A DNA stretch of 64,000 bases. It comes from G963665085 sp963665085 (lineage in GTDB: Bacteria; Bacteroidota; Bacteroidia; Bacteroidales; JAAAOM01). Shown in pieces: positions 1 to 8,212 of the stretch (position 1 is the stretch's first letter; each line of letters begins with the position of its first letter). The notes under the pieces were generated by a model. That model worked only from the letters and a program-made list of their open reading frames with translations, was not told the DNA's origin and did no database searches. Location of the stretch: NCBI GenBank assembly GCA_963665085.2, contig CAXXXS010000001.1, positions 1,550,001 through 1,614,000 on the forward strand. The letters run 5' to 3'. Made by a program: the position numbers and the translations under genes.

Positions 1-175
1 AACCCGAAAACTAATTGAGGCTAAAAATTTGTTGGTGTCAACAAATATGTCCATTTCGGAAATTGGCTTCGAGCTTGGGTACAAGGAGAAATCACACTTT
101 ACAAATGTGTTTAAAAAGAAATCCGGACAGACTCCTTCAGACTTTAGAAAAGAAATTAAGACCTTAATTTCTTAA
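1..175 (+). CDS. AraC-family transcriptional regulator, C-terminal fragment
   Basis: The open frame enters from outside the window, is read from base 2 and stops with TAA at 173-175. The 57 visible residues contain the second helix-turn-helix of AraC/XylS DNA-binding domains: an ISEIGFELGY stretch, then KSHFTNVFKKKSGQTPSDFR, which matches the family signature (phenylalanine, then K..G.TPS.FR). The sensor or ligand-binding part lies upstream and cannot be seen, so the inducer is unknown. The gene sits 95 bp upstream of the yceI-like gene in the same direction and may regulate it, which is inference from position. Confidence 0.9.
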   Translation, partial: TRKLIEAKNLLVSTNMSISEIGFELGYKEKSHFTNVFKKKSGQTPSDFRKEIKTLIS

Positions 176-202
176 ATTAACAACTCCTTTTCCGAAATGT
201 GT

Positions 203-234
203 AACCACAAGGGGTGTGGTAGGTTGTATCTTTG
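203..234 (+). promoter_or_regulatory. Promoter of the yceI-like gene with an overlapping inverted repeat
   Basis: TATCTTTG at 227-234 matches the Bacteroidota -7 consensus TAnnTTTG and lies 36 bp before the ATG at 271. No clear TTTG -33 box is present at the right spacing. Instead an inverted repeat (ACCACA, 5-nt centre, TGTGGT) occupies 203-219, where the -33 region should be. That arrangement suggests an activator or repressor site, possibly for the AraC-type protein encoded just upstream; this is inference. Confidence 0.5.
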
Positions 235-270
235 TATTGTCAATTTAAAGTATAATTAAAAAACAAGAAA

Positions 271-822
271 ATGGATACAACAACAATGAACAAAACAAAG
301 ACAACCTGGGCATTAGATCCTTCACACAGTGAAATAGAATTTAAGGTAAAACATCTTATGATTTCAAATGTAAAAGGTGCTTTTACAAAATTTAATGTAG
401 AGGTACAGGGAGAAGATATTTTTACAGCTCCTGTAAAAGCTACTATAGATGCTAGCTCAATCAGTACAAAAGATAACGATAGAGATAACCATCTTAAAAG
501 TGCAGATTTTTTTGATGCAGAAAATTTCAAAGATTTAGTTTTTGAGAGTACTGGATTTAAAAAAGTTGATGATGATGAATACAAACTTGAGGGCGTTCTT
601 ACCATTAAAGATAAGTCAAACAAGGTAACATTAAATGTTGAATTTGGTGGTGTAAACAAAGATCCATGGGGAAATGAAAAAGCTGGATTTTCTATCTCAG
701 GTAAGCTAAACAGAAAAGATTGGGGACTTACATGGAACGCAGCATTAGAAACAGGTGGCGTACTTGTAGGCGAAGAAGTAAAAATTATGGCTGAAATTCA
801 GTTGTTGAAACAAGTAGGTTAA
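271..822 (+). CDS. YceI family lipocalin-like protein
   Basis: The 183-residue protein aligns along its whole length with YceI domains. It opens with W-x-L-D-P-x-H-S-x-I-x-F-x-V-K-H near residue 13, has the DNDRDNHLKSADFFD segment in the middle, and ends with a W-G beta-strand region and GEEVKIMAEIQL. YceI proteins form a lipocalin-like beta barrel that binds long polyisoprenoid or amide lipids. No signal peptide is visible, so this copy is probably cytoplasmic, unlike periplasmic E. coli YceI. The ATG at 271 follows a TAnnTTTG promoter by a suitable distance. A dioxygenase gene follows 20 bp downstream, so the two are probably co-transcribed. The ligand is unknown. Confidence 0.9.
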   Translation: MDTTTMNKTKTTWALDPSHSEIEFKVKHLMISNVKGAFTKFNVEVQGEDIFTAPVKATIDASSISTKDNDRDNHLKSADFFDAENFKDLVFESTGFKKVDDDEYKLEGVLTIKDKSNKVTLNVEFGGVNKDPWGNEKAGFSISGKLNRKDWGLTWNAALETGGVLVGEEVKIMAEIQLLKQVG

Positions 823-842
823 TTTTTCAATGATAAATCCTT

Positions 843-1727
843 ATGAACAGAAAATTCTTTTTAAAAACATTGGCAGCAATGCCATTAATTGGATCTGCTA
901 TGAAGGTTAATGAATTAAATAAAATAACGACAAATTTTGATAGCACAGAGAGAATGCCTGTGTTGTTTCTAGGACATGGCAGCCCAATGAATGCTATTGA
1001 AGAGAATGAGTTTGTAGCAGGCTTTCGGGAAATTGAGAAAACAATTCCAAGGCCTAATGCAGTACTCTGTATTTCTGCTCATTGGGAAACAAAGGGGACT
1101 TTTGTTACGGCGATGCAAAACCCTAAAACGATTCATGATTTTGGGGGATTTTCCAGGGAATTATTTGAGGTGCAGTATCCTGCTCCGGGAAGTCCGGAAT
1201 TAGCTGGAGAAGTAAAGAAATTAGTATCAAAGACAGATATTGGCTTAGATGAGAAATGGGGACTTGATCATGGTGCATGGAGCGTAATTCGACATTTATA
1301 TCCTGAAGCTGATGTTCCTGTTATCGAGTTAAGTCTTGATTATTATATTAAACCAGAGCAACATTTTGAGTTGGCCAGGGAATTGGTCTCACTTCGTGAA
1401 AAAGGAATTCTAATTATAGGAAGTGGTAATATGATTCATAATCTTGGAATGGTGGCCTGGAACAGATTAAATGATGATGAATATGGTTATGATTGGGCTA
1501 TAGAAGCTAATACCAGGATGAGACAATATATTTTAGATGGCGATCATCAATCATTAATAAAGTTCAGGTCGCAGGGAAAAGCATTTGATTTAGCAATTCC
1601 AACGCCTGAACACTTTCTACCTTTACTTTATTCACTGGCAATGAAGCAGAATAAGGAAGAAATAAAAGTTTTTAATGATAAGGTAATTGCAGGATCATTA
1701 AATATGATGTCAATAAAAATAGGTTAA
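843..1727 (+). CDS. ygiD: 4,5-DOPA dioxygenase extradiol-like protein (LigB superfamily)
   Basis: The 294-residue protein belongs to the class III extradiol ring-cleavage dioxygenases (LigB/DODA). The metal-binding and active-site histidines lie in FLGHGSPMNAI (residues about 42-52), in CISAHWET, and in WGLDHGAWSVIRHLYP near the middle. GSGNMIHNLG is also family-typical. These enzymes use a bound metal (Zn or Fe) and O2 to open catechol rings, and E. coli YgiD acts on L-DOPA; the substrate here is unknown. Unlike YgiD, it has an N-terminal extension, RKFFLKTLAAMPLIGSA, that resembles a weak Tat-like or membrane-directing signal without the twin arginine. It follows the yceI-like gene by 20 bp and its stop codon lies inside a shared terminator. 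Confidence 0.87.
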   Translation: MNRKFFLKTLAAMPLIGSAMKVNELNKITTNFDSTERMPVLFLGHGSPMNAIEENEFVAGFREIEKTIPRPNAVLCISAHWETKGTFVTAMQNPKTIHDFGGFSRELFEVQYPAPGSPELAGEVKKLVSKTDIGLDEKWGLDHGAWSVIRHLYPEADVPVIELSLDYYIKPEQHFELARELVSLREKGILIIGSGNMIHNLGMVAWNRLNDDEYGYDWAIEANTRMRQYILDGDHQSLIKFRSQGKAFDLAIPTPEHFLPLLYSLAMKQNKEEIKVFNDKVIAGSLNMMSIKIG

Positions 1728-1745
1728 TAAAAACCTATTTTTTTT
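1715..1745. terminator. Bidirectional terminator shared by two convergent genes
   Basis: An 11-bp perfect stem (AAAAATAGGTT at 1715-1725, AACCTATTTTT at 1732-1742) encloses a 6-nt loop. A T run follows on the plus strand and the matching A run gives a U tract on the minus strand. The stem overlaps the stop codons of both the dioxygenase (ends 1727) and the opposing small gene (ends 1735), so the two genes end within one hairpin. Confidence 0.75.
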
Positions 1746-1989
1746 CTTCCATGCTAATTGTCTTTATTGAGGCAATTTTTTCCCAATCATAATAAGTATT
1801 ACTAACTTTTCCTCCTTCTGATTCTGAAATCCAAACAACAGATTCTTCCAGGAAGATAGTTGCATTTTCGTAAATTTTACCGTCGTTTATTTGTAATTGA
1901 ACACCTTTTCTTTGCTTTCTTGATAATGTTCCGTGTAATGGCATTGTTGCATATTCCAATACCTTCTCCCAAGTTTGTTTAATATCCAT
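1735..1989 (-). CDS. Small hypothetical protein
   Basis: The product is 84 residues from the ATG at 1989. A TTG seven codons earlier (2010) would overlap the upstream gene by 11 nt. I prefer the ATG because it leaves a short gap after that gene's stop. I do not recognise the family. The N-terminus is helical (TWEKVLEYATMPLHG), then a basic SRKQRKG turn leads into predicted beta strands with several tryptophans and acidic residues (VVWISESEGG, YYDWEKIASIKTI). There is no signal peptide or membrane segment. It is the last gene of a three-gene minus-strand group with the helical 134-residue protein and the NifX-like protein, so the three may act together. Confidence 0.6.
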   Translation of the reverse strand: MDIKQTWEKVLEYATMPLHGTLSRKQRKGVQLQINDGKIYENATIFLEESVVWISESEGGKVSNTYYDWEKIASIKTISMEEKK

Positions 1990-1999
1990 AATATAATCG

Positions 2000-2404
2000 T
2001 TAAATTTCAATTTGTGGTTGAATAGAGTCGTATGCTAAATTTTTTATTTCTCTAATTGCTCCATCAAGGTCGCTTAATTCTTCATCTGTTGGTGGAGTTC
2101 TGTGGTATTTTTCAATGGAACATATTGATTGTATATTTTCATATTTAAGAATACGTTCTTTTAGAGATTTGTCAACCTTCATTACCCTTTCCAGACCATT
2201 CATTAGGTCAGTATACGTATGATTATCAGGAAGAGCGTTATGAAAATCTAATATGGCCATAATGTATCCTTCCAACGACATAGAAAGTAAATTATACCTG
2301 ATATCATTATTAAAACGGCTTTTCTCTTTTTTAGGTGTGGCAGCTTTTAAGTATTGATCTCCTTCTTTTAGAAATCTTCTCCAGGTAATTTGTTCTAACT
2401 CCAT
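2000..2404 (-). CDS. Hypothetical all-helical cytoplasmic protein
   Basis: The 134 residues start at the ATG at 2404. The sequence is charged and almost entirely helical by composition, with no membrane segment. Its layout (an N-terminal amphipathic helix, a long central helix YNLLSMSLEGYIMAILDFHNAL, then two further helices) is reminiscent of HEPN-like bundles. I do not see the RxxxxH ribonuclease motif, so a HEPN label would be a guess. It sits 20 bp downstream of the NifX-like gene and directly upstream of the 84-residue gene in the same direction, which suggests a single transcript. Confidence 0.65.
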   Translation of the reverse strand: MELEQITWRRFLKEGDQYLKAATPKKEKSRFNNDIRYNLLSMSLEGYIMAILDFHNALPDNHTYTDLMNGLERVMKVDKSLKERILKYENIQSICSIEKYHRTPPTDEELSDLDGAIREIKNLAYDSIQPQIEI

Positions 2405-2424
2405 AACATAAAATTTTAAAAAGG

Positions 2425-2841
2425 TTAATTACAAGATGTGCCACAAGATGAGCATGAACCACTACAGCTTGAACTATTCATTGCACCAAGTGGAGTGAAT
2501 AGATCCAGTTGTTCGTCCTGTAAAAATTTAATATTCTCCTGAACACTTTTTCCTCTGGCTTTATAAACTTTAAGTCCACTCTCTACAAATAATCCTAAAG
2601 CCATGAATGTAATATCGCTACTAATTACTGCTTTGATACCTTTTTGCTTAAGTTCAATGGTCATATTACCAGCTTGTTGGCTGATATCCTCGATAGGAAG
2701 CCATTCATAAGTTTGGCTTTCATTATTGTACACGCAGACATATTCAGAATTTAGAAAACCGTTGGCAATAAAATTCTTTTCTTTCTCATTGTCTATGACA
2801 GGCATAATCACTTTCATAACCACCACGTTTTTGTTAAACAT
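2425..2841 (-). CDS. NifX/NafY-type dinitrogenase iron-molybdenum cofactor-like domain protein
   Basis: The 138-residue protein matches the NifB/NifX (dinitrogenase Fe-Mo cofactor) fold. It begins KVIMPVIDNEKEKNFIANGFLNSEYVCVYN, then has an IELKQKGIKAVISSDITFMALGLFVESGLKVYKA core in which the usual G.GP or GMG loop is not obvious. It ends in a cysteine-rich tail with four Cys in the last 14 residues (SCSGSCSSCGTSC). Stand-alone members in non-diazotrophs are thought to handle iron-sulfur or metal clusters; no nif gene is present nearby. The ATG at 2841 gives eight extra residues; the ATG at 2817 (MKVIMPV) matches the usual family start and is equally plausible. It is first in a three-gene group. 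Confidence 0.72.
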   Translation of the reverse strand: MFNKNVVVMKVIMPVIDNEKEKNFIANGFLNSEYVCVYNNESQTYEWLPIEDISQQAGNMTIELKQKGIKAVISSDITFMALGLFVESGLKVYKARGKSVQENIKFLQDEQLDLFTPLGAMNSSSCSGSCSSCGTSCN

Positions 2842-3050
2842 TCAATAAAAATTTACAAGACTTACGCCAAAATAGATATTGTGTTTTATGTCAGTTATTT
2901 ATATAAAAGATAATCCTATGAAAAATTACGAATTGGTAAAAAATAAATTATGAGGTTTACAAAAATGTGAAAAAGAGATCTAATAAAAATAGATTGACAT
3001 AGTTCGGGGAAATTTATGGAGATACATTGTGGTAGTTATAATTAAAGTAG

Positions 3051-3088
3051 AAAATAAAAACCCCCAAGGAGTAAAAATTCCTTGAGGG
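3051..3088 (-). terminator. Terminator of the SusCD operon
   Basis: On the minus strand a 10-bp stem (CCCTCAAGGA with TCCTTGGGGG, one G-U pair) encloses an 8-nt loop and is followed by TTTTTATTTT. It lies 26 bp past the stop codon of the susD-like gene. The plus strand would have a C-A mismatch in the stem, which supports the minus orientation. Confidence 0.85.
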
Positions 3089-3113
3089 TAATAACTACAA
3101 ACTAAAGTCAATG

Positions 3114-4640
3114 TTATTTTAACAACCACATAAGTTTGTTAATTTCATCATAGCCATCATACTGTCGGTCTAGTGCTTCGGTTAGGTTATCCCTGTTATA
3201 TGTAGATTCTGAATCAGGGTATAACCAACGCATTGGTATCGCATTTTTATCATTTTCATTTAAACTGGTTTCAGGGTTAATCGGGAAGTCCGGATAACCG
3301 GTACGTCTGTATTCAAAGAAACTACCCGGAGCATCTTGAAAGAAGTTAAGGATATAACGTTGGCTCCATATCTGTTCAAGTTGCTCAGTTGTTGTTGCTT
3401 TAAACGCTGCTTCATCTGCAAAATAATTGTCGATATAATCCTGATCAATTGCCATTCCATGGGCATAATCAGCATTGTAACCCATTACAGTAGTTAAAGC
3501 AGCTTTTACTCCTTGCTCATAATATTCCTGTGCTGTTCCAGAAGAAATCCAGCCTTTAATTCTTGCTTCTGCAAGGATAAGCTGTTGTTCTTCATAGGTT
3601 AACAACATTCTGGGTTCACAATCATCTTCTTCACGATATCGATTATTAACAAGTGAATAAACATCTGCACTGTGATTTGCATTCATTTCTGCATACACCA
3701 TGTCAACATCTACACCAACATAAGCATCTGGATCTGTTTCAGTAAGTCCACCAAGAATTTGTGCCCCTGAAGGTTCTGCATAATAGTACATACGTCTGTC
3801 ATTTAAGTTCTTTAGCATATCAAGAAATAAAGAACTTAGAATTGTTTTACTTGTAAACAGATCATTTGTACTATTAAGAGGATATAAATCCTGAGACGAG
3901 TATTCTAATCCAAAAAATCCGGTAGATTCTTCCATTATATTTCCACTGGAAACAATACTTGAGAAACGATTTTTTACATCCAAAGAACTAACATCTGTTT
4001 TTTCACTAAGAGACATCAGGATTTTTAAAGCTAGGGTATTGGTAGCCTTTCTCCAGCTGTCCGCATTTCCATCGTACGGTGTAGGATCTCCATCAAAATC
4101 TTCTCCATAAGAAAAGTATTCATCAGCTTCTTCTAACTCGTTAAGAATACTAATAAATATACTCTCCTGTTCATCATAACTGGGTTGGTACACTCCATCA
4201 GCACCCTGGCTTGCTTCACTATAAGGGATATCCCCCATTTTCATGGTTAGATTATAAAATAAGTATGCACGGGCAAACTTTGCAACACCTTTATAAGAAT
4301 TTTCTCCCTGGTTTCCTTCTGCATATTCAACCATTTTTTCAATGTTAGGAAGAAGAGTCATCCCGCCAAAACTGGAACTACCCAATTTGTTATATTGCTC
4401 ATTCATTTGTCCTTCATTGGCATAACCAAGATATTTAGATAAAACACTCTCGGTAATAAATGCTTTATCTTCAGAGCTATACTCTGTAATAGCTAAAATT
4501 ACTTTTGTGCAAAGAAGAGAAGCACTTGCTTCTGTTGTAGTATCCGGATTTGTATTTATTTCCTCAAAATTCTCGCAACTATATAGTGCAAAGAATAATA
4601 CGAGGCTGATGATTTTTATATAATTATTTATATTCTTCAT
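3114..4640 (-). CDS. SusD/RagB-family nutrient-binding outer-membrane lipoprotein
   Basis: The product is 508 residues from the ATG at 4640; an upstream in-frame GTG at 4679 would place extra residues before the signal peptide. The signal (hydrophobic IIKIISLVLFFALYSC type) ends in a lipobox cysteine followed by ENFEEINTNPDTTTEAS, the usual mature N-terminus of the SusD-like subgroup. TPR-like helices dominate the middle, and the C-terminal RYILNFFQDAPGSFFEYRRTGYPDFP is characteristic of this family. The protein caps the SusC transporter on the cell surface and binds its ligand. It is the last gene of a sigma-FecR-SusC-SusD operon and is followed by a terminator. No glycoside hydrolase, peptidase or sulfatase is adjacent, so the substrate cannot be inferred. 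Confidence 0.93.
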   Translation of the reverse strand: MKNINNYIKIISLVLFFALYSCENFEEINTNPDTTTEASASLLCTKVILAITEYSSEDKAFITESVLSKYLGYANEGQMNEQYNKLGSSSFGGMTLLPNIEKMVEYAEGNQGENSYKGVAKFARAYLFYNLTMKMGDIPYSEASQGADGVYQPSYDEQESIFISILNELEEADEYFSYGEDFDGDPTPYDGNADSWRKATNTLALKILMSLSEKTDVSSLDVKNRFSSIVSSGNIMEESTGFFGLEYSSQDLYPLNSTNDLFTSKTILSSLFLDMLKNLNDRRMYYYAEPSGAQILGGLTETDPDAYVGVDVDMVYAEMNANHSADVYSLVNNRYREEDDCEPRMLLTYEEQQLILAEARIKGWISSGTAQEYYEQGVKAALTTVMGYNADYAHGMAIDQDYIDNYFADEAAFKATTTEQLEQIWSQRYILNFFQDAPGSFFEYRRTGYPDFPINPETSLNENDKNAIPMRWLYPDSESTYNRDNLTEALDRQYDGYDEINKLMWLLK

Positions 4641-4690
4641 ATCTATACGATTAATTGTTCTGGTTATTACTTTTATCACTCTTACTTGAC

Positions 4691-7600
4691 TTAGAAAGAA
4701 AGTTTTACATTGAGTCCTAAATATCTGATTGAAGGATCACTAAAGTTTTCACTTCCACCATCAGGGTCTGAGTATTTAAAGTCTTTAGCCCAAAGGAATA
4801 CGTTTTGTCCAACTGCTGAAATAGAACCTCCTTTTGCCTTAATCCTGGAATACAATTTTTCAGGGAGTGAATAAGTAAGCGATACTTCCCTTATTTTGAA
4901 GAAAGTAGTGCTATAAACGTCATAAGGAGATGGATTACCACCCCATGCAGTTCCCCTGTGAATTCTTTTTATATAGTTTTCATATGTTACAGCTACGTCG
5001 TTGGTTGTATATTCACGTGTGTCTTCTGTGATATTTCCATACGTATCAAAAGTTACAGAACCGGATGATACTTGTACTCCGTCCCCAACATAGTTGGCAG
5101 TTCCAGTAGTTGCATCCAGGTATCTTTCATCCGTAACTGATTCTGGATGGTTACCGGAATTCCACATATACATCTCAGTAATAGTCTGGGCAATTCCTCC
5201 AACTCTACCATCAGCTGAAATACTTAATTTGAAGTTTTTATAATCAACAGAAGTAGCCAATCCCCAAATCCAATCTGGATCAGAATAACCAAATAATGAA
5301 TTATAAGAAGAATAAACAGGTAAACCACTGCTATAAATTATATTTCCATTAGGGTCTTGTAAAAATTCTTTAGAAACATAATGGTCGGTTCTTTCTCCAA
5401 CTTTTACCCAAGGTAGATCTTGAGAGAATTCGTCAAGTTGGGTATAAAACTTCGCGTATTTGGTCCAGTTGAAAGTTAAATCCCATCTCCAGTCAGTTGA
5501 TTTTACCGGTACTACATTTGCTGTAATTTCCACACCTTTACGTTCATATTCTTCGTCCCTGTTGATATAATTTGTAGTATAACCTGAAGCAGCACTAATG
5601 GTGGCGTCATCAATAATATCATAAAAACGTTTTTTATAATATGCAATATCGAAAGATGCCCTGTTATTGAAAAGATTAATCATTGTTCCAACTTCGTAGG
5701 TTTCTGTTGATTCTGGCCTTAAATCTGTTCCTCGTATTGTAGTTGGGTACGAAGCTGAATTTAAATCACCCCAATCATTTTGTGTTATGGAGTAAACCGC
5801 ATTGATATCATAGATTCCTGCAGGAATTTTTGAGTTTGTCCATGAACCTCTCAATTTCCAGAAGGATAACCAATCTGTTTCAGGTAATAATTCAGAAAGA
5901 ACAAAACTTGATGCGATAGATGGGTACAAGTATGAACGAGTAGACTCTGGCAATGTTGAACTCCAGTCATTACGTAAAGTTCCTTCTACAAATAAGAGGC
6001 TTTCCCATGATAATGATAATCTACCAAGCAAACTGTTTACTTGTCTTTTATATATTCTTGAGCTTACTGCAACTGAGTTAACAGATGCTTGTAATGAATA
6101 GAAACCGGGTATAGATAAACCTCCCTGGGTTCTTGCCTGCATACCTTCATCTTTCGTATAAAATAATGAACCTCCAAATAATCCATCTACTGTAAGTTTA
6201 CCAATAGTTTTGTTTACAGATAGTAAAAGATCATTGTTTAAACTATATCCTCTTTCTAACCCAAAGTTATAGGAACCTTTCATTGATTCCCCCCAGATTT
6301 GTGTTCCATTGGTTATAACTGTTGAGCTACCACCGCCCTGGAAAGAACCTTTCGAAATACGTACAATTTGATTGTTGCTATATGTGTCATATCCCGTTCT
6401 AAAAGTTGCTTTTAATCCAGGTAGAAATTCATAATCCAAAGAAAGCGTTCCATTGAAGATGTCGCGATCAACACTGTGTATACGTTCGTATCTATCAAAA
6501 TAAGGGTTGTTATTTATCGATGTATAACTACTATTTTGAGTCTCGTTCTCTACTAACCAATAATCTTTATAATCTCGGATATCATAGTCAGGAGAAGACC
6601 AGATTAAAATGTTATACATTGGGTCATAACCTGTATAACCACTAAATCCAACATTCGGAGAAGTTTGTTTGTTATAGGTAAAAGAAGAGCTTAAACTAAA
6701 TTTATCCAGTTTAATATCTCCGCCTAAGCTATAGGTGATTTTGTCGAACATAGAATTGGGATATTGCCCTTTGTTTTTAACCCAGGTTGCAGAAGATCGA
6801 ACACTTCCATATTCTCCCTGCTGGGTAATACTTAAGTTATTGTTAACAATAAAACCTGGTTCAAGGTAATTTTTGAAGTTGTCTTTACCAATTGGCAAAT
6901 AAGGCATTGATTGGTACGATTTTGAAATAGGATCCCATTGTATGATATTTTGTCCTTCCATTGGAACGCCCCATGAACCTTGACCTGCTAAATTGTATGT
7001 GTTTGTAGAAGTGTTAACTTTTCGTCCAAAAGTGGATTGCATTTCTGGTATGGCAAGATAACCAGCGGCAAACATTGTACTACTATTAACAGAAACACTG
7101 ATTCCTTTATTTTTACTTCCTTTTTTGGTTGTAACCATAATAGCCCCACTTTCACCACGATAACCATAAAGTGCAGAAGCAGTGGCACCTTTTAAGACAC
7201 TGATGGTTTCAATATCATCTGAAGGGATATCACGAAGTGTCATATTTCCATAAGGTACACCATCAATTACTAGAAGTGGTTCTTCTCCCCTTATTTCTAT
7301 TGTAGGATCTGTTGCAAATTCGGTACTGTTTTTAACAAGTAAACCGGCAATTTTTCCTGTTAAAGATGTACCAATATCAACTCCTTTTACAGTTTGTAAT
7401 TCATCGCCCTCGAAAGCTTGAATAGAGTAACCCAAGGCTTTTTTTTCTCTTTGGATTCCTAACGCTGTAACTACAACTTCATCAAGTTGCATGATATCTT
7501 CAACTAAAATGATATCTATCGTTGTTTTGCCTCCTACGGCAATTTCCTCTGTAAGATATCCAACAAAAGAAAAAGAAAGGGTAGCATTTAATGAGGAAAC

Positions 7601-8107
7601 CTCAATAGTATATTTACCATCTAAATTTGAGACAGTTCCATTAGTAGTTCCTTTTTCTATAACGTTTACTCCAGGAAGGGGATTACCTTGCGAATCTTTA
7701 ACTATACCAGTAACATTTATAGATTGATTGTTATTGGCAATTTCTTCGGGCGCAAGAATTATTATTTTATCAATAATAGAATATTTTATGTTTGTGCCGT
7801 CAAATAGTTGCCTAAGTATCTCTATTACATTTTTGTCATTGGCGTTAAGACTAACTTCACGTTTAGCATTGATTAATTTTTCATTATACAAGAAGTAAAA
7901 TTCGCTTTGTGACTCAATTATGTCGAATACTTCTTCCAAAGGTTTATTTTCCAGGTTCACTGTTAAACTTGTTATCTGAGAGTAAGAGTTTTCAGCATGA
8001 ACCTGAAAAAGCATAAATACAAGTAGGAATATTGATAGTTTCATAATCAATAGAATTTTCTGTAGGGACTGTAAATAACTCCTACAGTTAATGTTAGATT
8101 TTTTCAT
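4691..8107 (-). CDS. SusC/RagA-family TonB-linked outer-membrane transporter with STN signalling domain
   Basis: The 1138-residue protein has, in order, a signal peptide with a long positively charged lead (about 1-45), an STN domain (about 48-105, EVFDIIESQSEFYFLYNEKLI), a carboxypeptidase-regulatory-like domain (about 128-205, VKDSQGNPLPGVNVIEKGTTNGTVSN), a plug with the SusC signature ISVLKGATASALYG (about residues 300-315), and a 22-strand-type barrel ending in a terminal phenylalanine. It imports large nutrients through the outer membrane using TonB energy. The STN domain is what FecA-type receptors use to signal to FecR, and fecR and an ECF sigma gene lie directly upstream, so this is a self-regulating uptake operon. 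No TAnnTTTG promoter is visible before it on this strand, consistent with ECF-sigma control. Confidence 0.95.
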   Translation of the reverse strand: MKKSNINCRSYLQSLQKILLIMKLSIFLLVFMLFQVHAENSYSQITSLTVNLENKPLEEVFDIIESQSEFYFLYNEKLINAKREVSLNANDKNVIEILRQLFDGTNIKYSIIDKIIILAPEEIANNNQSINVTGIVKDSQGNPLPGVNVIEKGTTNGTVSNLDGKYTIEVSSLNATLSFSFVGYLTEEIAVGGKTTIDIILVEDIMQLDEVVVTALGIQREKKALGYSIQAFEGDELQTVKGVDIGTSLTGKIAGLLVKNSTEFATDPTIEIRGEEPLLVIDGVPYGNMTLRDIPSDDIETISVLKGATASALYGYRGESGAIMVTTKKGSKNKGISVSVNSSTMFAAGYLAIPEMQSTFGRKVNTSTNTYNLAGQGSWGVPMEGQNIIQWDPISKSYQSMPYLPIGKDNFKNYLEPGFIVNNNLSITQQGEYGSVRSSATWVKNKGQYPNSMFDKITYSLGGDIKLDKFSLSSSFTYNKQTSPNVGFSGYTGYDPMYNILIWSSPDYDIRDYKDYWLVENETQNSSYTSINNNPYFDRYERIHSVDRDIFNGTLSLDYEFLPGLKATFRTGYDTYSNNQIVRISKGSFQGGGSSTVITNGTQIWGESMKGSYNFGLERGYSLNNDLLLSVNKTIGKLTVDGLFGGSLFYTKDEGMQARTQGGLSIPGFYSLQASVNSVAVSSRIYKRQVNSLLGRLSLSWESLLFVEGTLRNDWSSTLPESTRSYLYPSIASSFVLSELLPETDWLSFWKLRGSWTNSKIPAGIYDINAVYSITQNDWGDLNSASYPTTIRGTDLRPESTETYEVGTMINLFNNRASFDIAYYKKRFYDIIDDATISAASGYTTNYINRDEEYERKGVEITANVVPVKSTDWRWDLTFNWTKYAKFYTQLDEFSQDLPWVKVGERTDHYVSKEFLQDPNGNIIYSSGLPVYSSYNSLFGYSDPDWIWGLATSVDYKNFKLSISADGRVGGIAQTITEMYMWNSGNHPESVTDERYLDATTGTANYVGDGVQVSSGSVTFDTYGNITEDTREYTTNDVAVTYENYIKRIHRGTAWGGNPSPYDVYSTTFFKIREVSLTYSLPEKLYSRIKAKGGSISAVGQNVFLWAKDFKYSDPDGGSENFSDPSIRYLGLNVKLSF

Positions 8108-8119
8108 AAATTTGTAAGA

Positions 8120-8181
8120 TTAGTTATTAAAAAAAATTATTTAATTTTTAAGGAGGCCGTTGGCGCGGTTTCCTTTTTTTT
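8120..8181 (+). ncRNA. Candidate cis-antisense small RNA against the susC leader
   Basis: A perfect TAAATTTG -7 box (8107-8114, plus strand) overlaps the susC start codon and would start an RNA near 8119-8122. A strong plus-strand terminator ends it at 8181. The RNA, about 60 nt, would be fully antisense to the susC 5' leader. The -33 box is weak or absent, which lowers confidence. Bacteroides fragilis has DonS-type antisense RNAs in sigma/anti-sigma-controlled polysaccharide loci that repress the susC gene, and the position here is closely similar. Function is inferred. Confidence 0.45.
8150..8181 (+). terminator. Plus-strand intrinsic terminator in the fecR-susC gap
   Basis: AAGGAGGCCG (8150-8159) and CGGTTTCCTT (8166-8175) form a 10-bp stem with a 6-nt loop, followed by six T's. 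On the plus strand two of the pairs are G-U; on the minus strand the same positions become C-A mismatches and no U run follows. The hairpin is therefore built for transcription opposite to the surrounding operon. Confidence 0.7.
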
Positions 8182-8212
8182 AATATTAAGGGCCTTTTAT
8201 TAATCTCATTTT

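Noticed and set aside
240..659. 139-residue minus-strand open frame over yceI
   Set aside because: It is antisense to a clear YceI domain and has serine/phenylalanine-rich composition typical of a shadow frame.
2425..2841. Nitrogen fixation gene
   Set aside because: Only the cofactor-binding-like domain is present; no nifH, nifD, nifK or nifB occurs in the window.
3114..8107. A full polysaccharide utilisation locus
   Set aside because: SusC and SusD are present but no glycoside hydrolase, lyase or sulfatase is adjacent, so the substrate class cannot be claimed.
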